From the NCBI GenBank assembly GCA_017395935.1, contig JAFQNL010000034.1, positions 22,058 through 86,057 of the forward strand: a stretch of DNA of 64,000 nucleotides, read 5' to 3'. Source of the DNA: Oscillospiraceae bacterium (GTDB lineage: Bacteria > Bacillota > Clostridia > Oscillospirales > Oscillospiraceae). This document shows, one piece after another, positions 1 to 7,342 of the stretch. Position numbers and translations under genes: made by a program. The notes beneath the pieces were generated by a model. That model had not been told where the DNA came from, ran no database searches, and saw nothing but the letters and a program-made list of their open reading frames with translations. The number at the start of each line of letters is the position of its first letter. Within the stretch, counting starts at the first letter, position 1.

Positions 1-759
1 GGTGTCGATGGGGCCGTTGTTGAACAGGTCGGGCAGAGAGTTATTGCGATCCACGTAGTCGATGATCTCCAGTGCATACCGGGCGGAAGTGGAGCCCACC
101 TTTTCCAGCTTGGCCAGAGTTTCGGGGAGAATATTGACCCACTCAGGATTGAAGGCTACATCCAGACCGATGGTAGTCAGCTTGACGCCGGAGCCGTAGA
201 CGATGTCAGCGGCCTCGGGGTCTACGTAGACATTCCATTCGCTCATGGGGTTGTCGCCGGTGGCGTTGGAGAAGGCATAGTGAGTGACGCCGTAGGAGCC
301 GCCCAGATGATAGACTTCCTTGACCATGGGGATAATCTCGGGAGCCAGCATAAAGGCCAGCGCTACATTGGTCAGAGGAGCGGTACAAAGGATGGTGACC
401 TCGCCGGGATACTTTTTGACCTCGTCGATGATAACCAGAGCTGCGTGCTTGTCCACCACTTTGAGCTTGGGCTCGGGGAAGAAGTGGTTGCCCAGACCGT
501 CCTGACCGTGGCTGTAAGGATCGGAGGGATGAGGCCGGACCAGAGGATGGAGCATGCCCCGGGCCACGGGGACGTCGCTGCGTCCCATCAGCTCCATGAT
601 CTTCAGGGCGTTGATGCTGCTCTTGTCGCTGGTCAGATTGCCGCTCTCGGCGGTGACGGCCAGCAGCTCAATGTCAGGGTGCATGAGCCCCATCACGATG
701 CACAGGGAATCGTCGGTGCCGGGGTCACAGTTGAGGATGAGTTTTTTCTTTTCAGCCAT
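1..759 (-). CDS. Inosine-uridine preferring nucleoside hydrolase family protein, C-terminus cut by window edge
   Basis: Predicted to hydrolyse the N-glycosidic bond of a nucleoside or related N-riboside. Only the first 253 residues are present. The Asp cluster that binds calcium and ribose in this family is seen as DPGTDD (residues 12-17), followed by HGQDGLG (84-90), APLTNVAL (127-134) and NPMSEWNVYVDPEAA (170-184), all typical family positions. The start is the ATG at 759, with AAAGGAG upstream. It is the last visible gene of the leftward ABC transporter operon, 16 bases after yjbQ, which suggests that the imported compound carries an N-glycosidic bond. No signal peptide is seen, so it should act in the cytoplasm. 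The substrate cannot be read from the sequence. Confidence 0.88.
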   Translation of the reverse strand, partial: MAEKKKLILNCDPGTDDSLCIVMGLMHPDIELLAVTAESGNLTSDKSSINALKIMELMGRSDVPVARGMLHPLVRPHPSDPYSHGQDGLGNHFFPEPKLKVVDKHAALVIIDEVKKYPGEVTILCTAPLTNVALAFMLAPEIIPMVKEVYHLGGSYGVTHYAFSNATGDNPMSEWNVYVDPEAADIVYGSGVKLTTIGLDVAFNPEWVNILPETLAKLEKVGSTSARYALEIIDYVDRNNSLPDLFNNGPIDT

Positions 760-775
760 AGTGTCTTCTCCTTTC

Positions 776-1180
776 TCAGTCGGCAATGACCTTGACCACG
801 CACTTGCGGCTCCGGGGACCGTCGAACTCCAGGAAGAAGATACCCTGAGAACTGCCCAGAAGCAGTTTACCGCCTTCCACGATCAGGGTCATATTGCAGC
901 CTACGAGAACAGACTTGATATGACCGGCGGCATCTTCGGGGGTGTCGAACTGGTGGAAGAAGTCAACACGGGTGGGAACAATACGGCGCATCTCGCTCTT
1001 GATGTCGGCGAAGTCGGTCTCGTCCCATTTGGAGGTGATGGTAATGCCGGCAGTGGTGTGAGGGCTATGAATGATGCAGATGCCATCCTGAACGCCGCTC
1101 TCGGCGACGATACGTTCAATCTCTTCGGTCAGGGAGATGACATCGTCCTTGCGGCTCTTAAGATTAATAGTTTGAGTCAT
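776..1180 (-). CDS. YjbQ/UPF0047 family protein (secondary thiamine-phosphate synthase type)
   Basis: A 134-residue single-domain protein of the YjbQ family, whose members have weak thiamine-phosphate synthase activity and an uncertain main role. The family signature is visible: a histidine motif HSPHTTAGITI (residues 39-49), the PEDAAGHIKSVLVG stretch, and the C-terminal SSQGIFFLEFDGPR (about 110-123). Length is normal for the family. The ATG at 1180 follows AGGAGGAAGACC. It lies between the SIS gene and the nucleoside hydrolase with short gaps, so all three are probably co-transcribed. Its presence in a catabolic operon is a clue to an unassigned function, for example on a phosphorylated or nucleoside-derived intermediate; that is inference. 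Confidence 0.88.
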   Translation of the reverse strand: MTQTINLKSRKDDVISLTEEIERIVAESGVQDGICIIHSPHTTAGITITSKWDETDFADIKSEMRRIVPTRVDFFHQFDTPEDAAGHIKSVLVGCNMTLIVEGGKLLLGSSQGIFFLEFDGPRSRKCVVKVIAD

Positions 1181-1191
1181 GGTCTTCCTCC

Positions 1192-2337
1192 TCAGATCAT
1201 TACGATCTCGCTTTCGGTGAGAATACGGGTGCCGGCAATAAAGCTCCAGTCAGGCTGGCCGCTGCGGCCATAGGTCTCGCCCTTGAGCTCGCAGAGGTAG
1301 CCGCTGTACAGAGAGATGGGCAGGTAGTTGAGCAGAGGTGCCAGCCAGTCATACTCGGCCTTGGGGATCAGAATCCGGACAGCGGGCTCGGGCAGAGGCA
1401 TATCGGCATCGTCGGTGACCACGAAGACGGTACCTCTGATATGGGTCATGGATTCCAGACATTCCAGTGCGCGGCTCCGGTCGGGACCGGCGCCGTTTGC
1501 GTTGACCATGATAACGCGCTTGTCGATGGGCCGGAAGAAGCAGTTCATATGGTTCCAAGCTTCCAGATCACTGAAGATGGCGGCATCGCCCGTGCACTCG
1601 ACGATCTTGGCGTGGCTGAACCAGGCGGTGCCCAGATTGCCGCCGGAACCGGCGAAATCAAAGAGCTCTTTCTCCCGGGTCTGAACGGCCAGCTGCCACA
1701 TTTGCTCGTCCAGCTGAGGCAAAATCTTCTCAAAGGCATCTGCGTAATTGCAGACGGCCCGGCGATAAGCCTCAGAGTCGGTCATCATATAGCGGCACTT
1801 GACCTCACCGATCCGGATAGCTACCAGAAGCAGAGAGAGCATGGAGATCAGGTAGCTGCGCACACCGTTGGCGCCGCCCGCGGCAAAGGGAGGGATCTGG
1901 ATGGGGACGCGTTTCTTGGCGGCTTTGGCCAGCTTGGACTCGGGGTTTCCGGTAATGGCCAGCGTCAGGCAGCCGTAATTGCCGGCTCTCTGGACAGCCT
2001 CTGCCACCCGGGCCACGGCGCCGGAGTTGCTGACGGCCATGACCAGTGTGCTGCCCGGCTTGCCAAAGACGGCGGGGTCCGAGTAGCGGGCAACGTGCAT
2101 GGCGGGAAGCACTTCCACGGGCAGGCCGGTCAGATGCTCCATAGCCGGCTTCATGGAGAGACCGGCGGCATAGGAGTCGCCGCAGCCGATGATAATGATT
2201 CGGCGGAACTCGTAGATTTCGGGGGTGGTCAGGATCATCCGGCTGTCAGCTTCGATCTTGGCACACTGGCTGCGGCACAGGGAGGGAACGTCGTAGGCGC
2301 TCTCCCACATGGGATTATGAAGGGGAGTGAGGTTCAT
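1192..2337 (-). CDS. SIS-domain sugar isomerase/deglycase-like protein (GlmS isomerase/FrlB type)
   Basis: A 381-residue protein with two SIS (sugar isomerase) domains, like the isomerase half of GlmS or the FrlB fructosamine-6-phosphate deglycase. The first SIS domain shows IIIGCGDSYAAGLSMK (about residues 47-62) and the phosphosugar-binding AVSNSGAVARVAEA. The second carries FAGSGGNLGTA and an HMN stretch like the catalytic end of such isomerases. No glutaminase domain is present, so it is not a full GlmS. The ATG at 2337 follows AAGGAGGATACCCTG; an upstream in-frame start lacks such a site. It follows the second permease by 19 bases, so it probably processes an imported and phosphorylated amino sugar or glycosylated amine. 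Substrate unknown. Confidence 0.85.
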   Translation of the reverse strand: MNLTPLHNPMWESAYDVPSLCRSQCAKIEADSRMILTTPEIYEFRRIIIIGCGDSYAAGLSMKPAMEHLTGLPVEVLPAMHVARYSDPAVFGKPGSTLVMAVSNSGAVARVAEAVQRAGNYGCLTLAITGNPESKLAKAAKKRVPIQIPPFAAGGANGVRSYLISMLSLLLVAIRIGEVKCRYMMTDSEAYRRAVCNYADAFEKILPQLDEQMWQLAVQTREKELFDFAGSGGNLGTAWFSHAKIVECTGDAAIFSDLEAWNHMNCFFRPIDKRVIMVNANGAGPDRSRALECLESMTHIRGTVFVVTDDADMPLPEPAVRILIPKAEYDWLAPLLNYLPISLYSGYLCELKGETYGRSGQPDWSFIAGTRILTESEIVMI

Positions 2338-2356
2338 CAGGGTATCCTCCTTGAGA

Positions 2357-3187
2357 TTATTCCTTGACGGCGCCATTGGTCATGCCGTCAACAAAGTATT
2401 TCTGCAGGGACAGGAAGAAGATCAGAATGGGAACAATAATGATCAGCGCGCCTGCCATCTTCATGCCCTGGTCGTGGGTGACCGAGCCACCGTTGAGAGA
2501 GAGGTAGCCCAGCGTGACGGTGAAGTTCTCGTTGCCCTGCAGGAAGGTGGAAGAGATCAGATACTCGTTCCAGGCGTTCAGGACTACCAGAACAGCTACC
2601 GTGATAATACCGGGTCGGACCATGGGGATAATGACGTAGCGCAGCAGCTGAGAGGTGGAAGCGCCGTCCAGACGGGCTGCTTCTTCGATGGTGACGGGGA
2701 TACGCATAAAGAAGGTGCGCATGAGCATGACCGACAGCGGCATATTGATGGCCGCGATAATGAAGCAGACGGCATAGACGTTGCCGATCAGGCCCAGCTT
2801 GGACAGGGCGGCATAGAGGGGGAAGAGGAAGAGCTGAACCGGAACGGTCATAGCCATCAGGAAGTAAATCTGAACGATCCGGTTACCCCGGAACTTACGC
2901 ATACCCAATACATAGCCGGCCGGCAGGGAGGCGACCAGAACGATCAGAGCGGTGACGGAGACCAGACGCAGACTGTTGAGGAAACCGTGGCCGAAGTCGG
3001 CGGTCTTCCAGGCGGTGGTAAAGTTCTGCCAGTAGACCTCAATGGGGAAAGCGACCGGGTTGGCTACGATCTCGGCGTGGGTCTTGAAGGCGTTGATCAG
3101 TACCAGATACAGAGGGAAGAGGGAAATAAAGGCCATGATCACAGTGAGGATCCACTGCAGGGCCAGACTCCATTTCTTGGGTTTCAT
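2357..3187 (-). CDS. Carbohydrate ABC transporter permease, MalG/CUT1 type
   Basis: Inner-membrane permease of a binding-protein-dependent importer. It is 276 residues with six predicted membrane segments, the first at about residues 10-30. The cytoplasmic EAA loop that contacts the ATPase is seen as EEAARLDGASTSQLLRYVIIP (about residues 180-200). It overlaps none of its neighbours but sits two bases from the upstream permease, so the two should form the heterodimeric channel. The start ATG at 3187 follows GGAGGAGCGTGACTGATT. No ATP-binding subunit is encoded in this operon; a shared MsmX-like ATPase elsewhere in the genome would be expected, as in many Firmicutes. Confidence 0.95.
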   Translation of the reverse strand: MKPKKWSLALQWILTVIMAFISLFPLYLVLINAFKTHAEIVANPVAFPIEVYWQNFTTAWKTADFGHGFLNSLRLVSVTALIVLVASLPAGYVLGMRKFRGNRIVQIYFLMAMTVPVQLFLFPLYAALSKLGLIGNVYAVCFIIAAINMPLSVMLMRTFFMRIPVTIEEAARLDGASTSQLLRYVIIPMVRPGIITVAVLVVLNAWNEYLISSTFLQGNENFTVTLGYLSLNGGSVTHDQGMKMAGALIIIVPILIFFLSLQKYFVDGMTNGAVKE

Positions 3188-3189
3188 AA

Positions 3190-4068
3190 TCAGTCACGCT
3201 CCTCCTTCATGCTGGCTTTCGTGTAGAAGAACGCCGCGATCAATCCGAAGACACTCATGATCACCGAGTAGGCCGAAGCCATACCGATCTTCCGTTCCGA
3301 GAAGGCGCTGGTGTAGGCCAGCGTGGCCAGCAGCTCTGTGTAGTGAGCTGGTCCGCCCTGGGTCATCAGGTTGACGTAGTCGAAGGCCAGGAAGGAGAAG
3401 ATGACGATCATAATGCTCATCAGGTGGACGGTGGGTTTAATGTTGGGCAGATAGATGTGGAAGAACAGCTGGGGGAAGTTGGCGCCGTCCAGACGGGCAG
3501 CCTCCAACTGGTCGGCGGGGGTCTGGCGCAGAGCGGCCAGATAGATGATCATTAAGTAGCTCCAGAAGTGCCACATATCGACAGCTGCTACAGCGATAAT
3601 ACCGAATTCTCTGCTGGTCAGCGGGTTTTTCAGATCAAGGCCCACATTCAGCTCGTTCAGGAAGTGGATCAGACCGGAAGTGGGGCTGTAAATAATGTTT
3701 TTGAAGATCATGGCAGTGACCACGGGGGCCAGCACATAAGGGACCAGGAAGATCATCTGAAGGAAGTTCCTGCTCCGCTTGCGCTGGAGAAGCAGCAGAG
3801 CCATACCCATACCCACACAGACGGGTATGGTCAGGAAGAGGAGCATCCAGATGATATTATTCTTGATGGCGATATGGAAATAGCGGTCCTCAAAGATCTC
3901 CAGATAGTTGGCAAAGCCGATGAAGGTCTTTTCTGCCGCAAAGCCGTTCCAGCTGGTTAGAGAGTTATAGATCGTCTGGATCGAAGGGATAAGTACTACG
4001 CTGATGCTGATGAAAAGCGCAGGGAAGAGCAACACAATATCTGTGATCTTACCTTTTCTGTTTACCAT
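3190..4068 (-). CDS. Carbohydrate ABC transporter permease, MalF/UgpA type
   Basis: First permease of the importer, 292 residues with six predicted membrane segments. The EAA-loop motif is LEAARLDGANFPQLFFHIY (about residues 196-214). The ATG at 4068 follows TAAGGAGG with a longish spacer. It is separated from the binding-protein gene by 127 bases that hold a hairpin (4126-4165), which probably lowers permease expression relative to the binding protein. It pairs with the downstream permease. The CUT1 subfamily takes up oligosaccharides, glycerol phosphate and similar substrates, but the cargo here cannot be named from the sequence. Confidence 0.95.
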   Translation of the reverse strand: MVNRKGKITDIVLLFPALFISISVVLIPSIQTIYNSLTSWNGFAAEKTFIGFANYLEIFEDRYFHIAIKNNIIWMLLFLTIPVCVGMGMALLLLQRKRSRNFLQMIFLVPYVLAPVVTAMIFKNIIYSPTSGLIHFLNELNVGLDLKNPLTSREFGIIAVAAVDMWHFWSYLMIIYLAALRQTPADQLEAARLDGANFPQLFFHIYLPNIKPTVHLMSIMIVIFSFLAFDYVNLMTQGGPAHYTELLATLAYTSAFSERKIGMASAYSVIMSVFGLIAAFFYTKASMKEERD

Positions 4069-4125
4069 AGAACTTTTGCCTCCTTAGGGCAGTCTCTTGC
4101 CAATAAAGAGCGATTTGAGAGAAAA

Positions 4126-4165
4126 GTGGGCGGTTACCACAGATAATCGCCGGGTAACCGCCCAC
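4126..4165 (-). terminator. Partial terminator or mRNA-stabilising hairpin between binding protein and permeases
   Basis: A perfect 13-bp inverted repeat (GTGGGCGGTTACC at 4126-4138 and its complement at 4153-4165) with a 14-base loop lies between the binding-protein gene and the permease genes. Read leftward it is followed by TTTTCTC, a short U-rich tail. Such an attenuator allows the binding protein to be made in excess, as is common in malE-malF type operons. Confidence 0.75.
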
Positions 4166-4195
4166 TAAATTAGGTTAGGAAATTACAGATCCGAA

Positions 4196-5614
4196 TCAGA
4201 ACTTGGGCATGGGGATCTGGCCGATAGAACCGGCCTCGACGTCCTCAGCATAAGCCTCGTCCAGAGAATCCAGATACTCCTCGACGCTCTGCTCACCGAA
4301 CCAGACGGTGTCGATGTCGATGGAGGTCTCATAAGTCACAGCGGGGAAGCAGGTGGAGGCGGCATAACCGAAGTTGCCGGCGTCCAGAGCGGCTACAACG
4401 TCAGCACAGGCCTGAATGTAGGCAGCGTAGACACCCTCGTAGTCAGCGGGATCAACAGTGGTGAACTCGACAACGGGCATGCCCCAGTAGCCGGGCCACT
4501 CGGAGGACATACCAGAGGCAAACTCAGCGGTCAGCATGTAGTCCAGAACGGCAGCGGCGGCATCAGGATGCTCGCTCTTGGCGTTGATGGAGTAGGAGCA
4601 GACAGCACCCAGGGTAACAGGGGCATCGCCGCCGTTCTTGGCGGGCAGCAGCATGAAGCCGATGTTGTCCAGAGTAGCGTCATCGGGAGCAACGCCCTTG
4701 GCCCACTGGAAGCCGTTCAGAGGAGCGTAGCAGAAGGGGGTCTTCTCGTCGACCAGATACTGGAAGATCTCGTTGGCGTCCAGGCTCCAATAGTCCTCGC
4801 CGCCCATGTAGCCGTTGTTGTACCAGGTGACCATTTCGTTGGCAGCTTCCACGATCTCGGGGGAGTTCCACTTCTGCTCACCGGTCAGCACCTTGTAGAC
4901 AGCCTCGGGACCAGCAACGGAGGTCAGCAGCATGCTGATGGGCCACTCGTTGGTGTATCTCCAGTCCTTGGCACCGATCAGACCGCCATACAGACCGGCC
5001 TCGATGGCCTTGTCCATGGTAGCAGTCAGCTCTTCATAAGTAGTGGGGACGGCCCAGCCGTTGTCCTCCAGCACCTTCTTGTTGTAGAAGACGCCGAAGT
5101 TGCTCATGCCGCCGGGAATGCTGTACAGGCTGCCTTCGACAGTGCACAGATCATAGAAAGCGCCGACCAGACGGTCCTTCCAGCCATACTGCTCAGCATA
5201 GGAGTCCAGGTTGACGAACAGACCTTCAGCGGCATAGCCAGCGACGAAGGCGGGGCCGGAACCGTAGACGATGTCGGGGCCGCCGCCACCGGACAGAGCG
5301 ACTGCGATGTCGCTGTCAACGGAAGAACGGAACTCGACGACCAGCTCATACTCTTCCTGAGAGTTGTTGTAGGCGTCGATCAGCCACTTCTGCATAGCGT
5401 TGCGCTGATAGTCAGAGGCGCCCCAGAACCACATGGTGATCTGCTTGCGCTCGGCGGCGGGCTCGTCTTCAGCGGGGGTTTCCTCAGCGGGTTCCTCGGC
5501 GGCGGGCTCGTCAGCAGGTTCCTCGGCGGGCTCTTCAGCAGCGCCGCAGGCGACCAGAGACAGGACCATGACCAGAGCCAGGAGCAGGCTGAGAAGCTTC
5601 TTCAGGTTTGTCAT
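4196..5614 (-). CDS. ABC transporter solute-binding lipoprotein, family 1 (sugar-type)
   Basis: Extracellular binding protein of the importer, 472 residues. A lipoprotein signal peptide ends in LSLVAC with the lipidated Cys at residue 23. Then comes an acidic Glu/Pro/Ala linker (about residues 24-58), followed by a family-1 binding fold beginning ITMWFWGASDYQRNAM. The mature domain has many Trp and Tyr residues, as sugar-binding members do. The start ATG at 5614 is chosen because GGAGGAGAAAACA stands directly before it; the in-frame ATG at 5629 would place that ribosome site inside the gene. It is the first gene of the leftward operon behind a strong promoter at 5669-5697. Confidence 0.95.
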   Translation of the reverse strand: MTNLKKLLSLLLALVMVLSLVACGAAEEPAEEPADEPAAEEPAEETPAEDEPAAERKQITMWFWGASDYQRNAMQKWLIDAYNNSQEEYELVVEFRSSVDSDIAVALSGGGGPDIVYGSGPAFVAGYAAEGLFVNLDSYAEQYGWKDRLVGAFYDLCTVEGSLYSIPGGMSNFGVFYNKKVLEDNGWAVPTTYEELTATMDKAIEAGLYGGLIGAKDWRYTNEWPISMLLTSVAGPEAVYKVLTGEQKWNSPEIVEAANEMVTWYNNGYMGGEDYWSLDANEIFQYLVDEKTPFCYAPLNGFQWAKGVAPDDATLDNIGFMLLPAKNGGDAPVTLGAVCSYSINAKSEHPDAAAAVLDYMLTAEFASGMSSEWPGYWGMPVVEFTTVDPADYEGVYAAYIQACADVVAALDAGNFGYAASTCFPAVTYETSIDIDTVWFGEQSVEEYLDSLDEAYAEDVEAGSIGQIPMPKF

Positions 5615-5668
5615 TGTTTTCTCCTCCATTTCAGAATTTTAGGAAACAGTTTTGTTGCCGATAAACCA

Positions 5669-5697
5669 AGTATAGGGTTTTGAAACTTGATTGTCAA
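5669..5697 (-). promoter_or_regulatory. Promoter of the ABC transporter operon
   Basis: On the minus strand, -35 TTGACA (5692-5697) and -10 TATACT (5669-5674) are separated by exactly 17 bases. This is a near-consensus SigA promoter. Transcription should begin near 5661, giving a leader of about 47 bases before the binding-protein ATG. Confidence 0.85.
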
Positions 5698-5905
5698 TAC
5701 TGTTTTCTGGCTTTTTCAAATTCTGCTTTTTATACAATCGGAGAAAAAGAAAGAATGTTCTCAAAGTTAAATATTGGATAATATATAACTAAATACCTAT
5801 AAATAATGTAAAATAAGGAATTTTTGCGGGTCATTTTTCTGCTGTCTGGAAAGGGGATGGAAACGAAACCAGCTCTGGCGGACGGAAGAGAGCGCTGGAG
5901 GGCGA

Positions 5906-5934
5906 TTGACTTTTTGCGCTTACTGCATTACAAT
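5906..5934 (+). promoter_or_regulatory. Promoter of the amidohydrolase gene
   Basis: -35 TTGACT (5906-5911) and -10 TACAAT (5929-5934) are separated by 17 bases, ending 44 bases before the amidohydrolase ATG at 5979. Confidence 0.8.
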
Positions 5935-5978
5935 TTTAGAGTAACAAAAGCAATTTGTTTACGAAACGGAGAGTAACG

Positions 5979-7268
5979 ATGAATCGAATTCTATTGAAGA
6001 ACGCGCTGGTGCTTACGCTGGATCCCCAGTGCCCGCTGGTAAGAGACTGTGACTTGGTCATCTCTGGCGGAAAGGTGGAGTTTCTTGGGAAACAGGCAGA
6101 AGGCCGGTTCGACCGTGTGCTGGATGCCAGCCATTGGGTTGTTTTGCCCGGACTGGTCAACGCCCATACCCATACGCCAATGACGCTGCTGCGGGGGTTG
6201 AAGGACGACTGCGATCTGGACGTCTGGCTCCGGGACTATATCTGGCCGGCGGAGAATGCGCTGACCAGAGAGGACTACTATGTGGGCGCTCTGCTGGGTA
6301 TGGCGGAAGCCATTGCCACCGGCTCCACCTCCATCACCGATATGTACCGGGCCTCCGGCGAGAGCATCCGGGCGGCGGTTGAGTGCGGTATCAAGGCCAA
6401 TATCTGCGAGAGCATCTTGGCTGACGAGAGTTTTTCCCCTCTGACTCATGCCGGCGTACTGGAATCTCACCAGACAGTCCGGGACTTCAATGGCTACGAC
6501 GACGGCCGAATCCGGATTGACACCAGTGTACAGAGCTGCTGGCAGACGGTGCCCGCGCTCTGGGAGCATATTGCCGGCTTTGCCCGTGACGAAGGGATTG
6601 GTATCCATGTCCATCTGGCAGAGACCACCAGCGAGATCGACCATTGCCGGAAGACCTATGGAGACTCGCCCGTCCGGCTGCTGGACAAGGCGGGTATCTT
6701 CCAAAACCGTGTGGCTGCTGCCCACTGTATCTATCTTGACGACGAAGACCGGCAGATCCTTAAGGACCGGAAGGCGGTTATCGTCCATGACCCGGCCAGC
6801 AACCTGAAGTGCTGCTGCGGGTTTGCCCAGCTCAAGCCCTGCGTAGAACAGGGGATTCCCATTGCGCTGGCCACCGACGGCGTCTGCTCCAATAATACCG
6901 GCGATCTTTTTGACACCATTAAGCTGACCAGCCTTGTTCAGAAGATGCTGAGCAATGACCCGGCCTTCCTGACGGCTAACGAGCTGCTGGTCATGGCCAC
7001 CCGGAACGGACTGCTCTCTCAGGGCAGAGCCGGGGAGGCGGGAATGATCCGGCCGGGCATGGACGCCGATCTGATCGCCGTCAATATCGACCATCCCTCC
7101 ATGCAGCCACTTATCTCCCCGGAGGGCAATCTGGTCTACTCCGCTTCGGGAGCCATGGTGGAGCTGACTATGGTCCGGGGCAGAATTCTCTATTACAAAG
7201 GAGAATTTACCACCATTGACATGGACCGGCTCCGCTGGCAGGTCAAGCAGATCGTGGACAGATATTAA
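5979..7268 (+). CDS. Amidohydrolase, MtaD/SsnA-like (5-methylthioadenosine/S-adenosylhomocysteine deaminase type)
   Basis: A 429-residue metal-dependent hydrolase of the cytosine deaminase/ATZ-TRZ group, whose best known members deaminate adenosine-type compounds or guanine. The metal and catalytic residues are visible: NAHTHTP (His63, His65), IHVHLAET (His212 and Glu215), AAHCIYL (His249) and LATDGVCSNN (Asp300). The ATG at 5979 follows CGGAGAG; an in-frame ATG at 5955 lacks a ribosome site. It has its own promoter and lies back to back with the nucleoside-hydrolase/ABC operon, so a shared role in nucleoside or purine-like compound use is plausible but inferred. Guanine deaminase and N-ethylammeline hydrolase are alternative assignments. 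Confidence 0.85.
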   Translation: MNRILLKNALVLTLDPQCPLVRDCDLVISGGKVEFLGKQAEGRFDRVLDASHWVVLPGLVNAHTHTPMTLLRGLKDDCDLDVWLRDYIWPAENALTREDYYVGALLGMAEAIATGSTSITDMYRASGESIRAAVECGIKANICESILADESFSPLTHAGVLESHQTVRDFNGYDDGRIRIDTSVQSCWQTVPALWEHIAGFARDEGIGIHVHLAETTSEIDHCRKTYGDSPVRLLDKAGIFQNRVAAAHCIYLDDEDRQILKDRKAVIVHDPASNLKCCCGFAQLKPCVEQGIPIALATDGVCSNNTGDLFDTIKLTSLVQKMLSNDPAFLTANELLVMATRNGLLSQGRAGEAGMIRPGMDADLIAVNIDHPSMQPLISPEGNLVYSASGAMVELTMVRGRILYYKGEFTTIDMDRLRWQVKQIVDRY

Positions 7269-7283
7269 CAGACTGACAGACAG

Positions 7284-7322
7284 AAAAAATCCGCCGCCAG
7301 AAGCGTTGCTTCCGGCGGCGGA
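7284..7322 (-). terminator. Intrinsic terminator of glpK
   Basis: A hairpin with stem TCCGCCGCC (7290-7298) against GGCGGCGGA (7314-7322), extended by GAAGC/GCTTC after one mismatch. Read leftward it is followed by six T (7284-7289), so it ends glpK transcription. It may also act weakly on the rightward amidohydrolase transcript. Confidence 0.85.
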
Positions 7323-7342
7323 TGTATTTGCTTCAGGAGCGG

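Larger units (their letters stand above)
5615..5978. other. Divergent intergenic region with two promoters
   Basis: This 364-base AT-rich gap separates the binding-protein gene (leftward) from the amidohydrolase (rightward). It holds one good promoter for each direction (5669-5697 leftward, 5906-5934 rightward) about 210 bases apart. The middle part (about 5730-5830) is very AT-rich, with runs of A and T. No open frame with a ribosome site is seen, and I recognise no operator palindrome. Confidence 0.7.
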
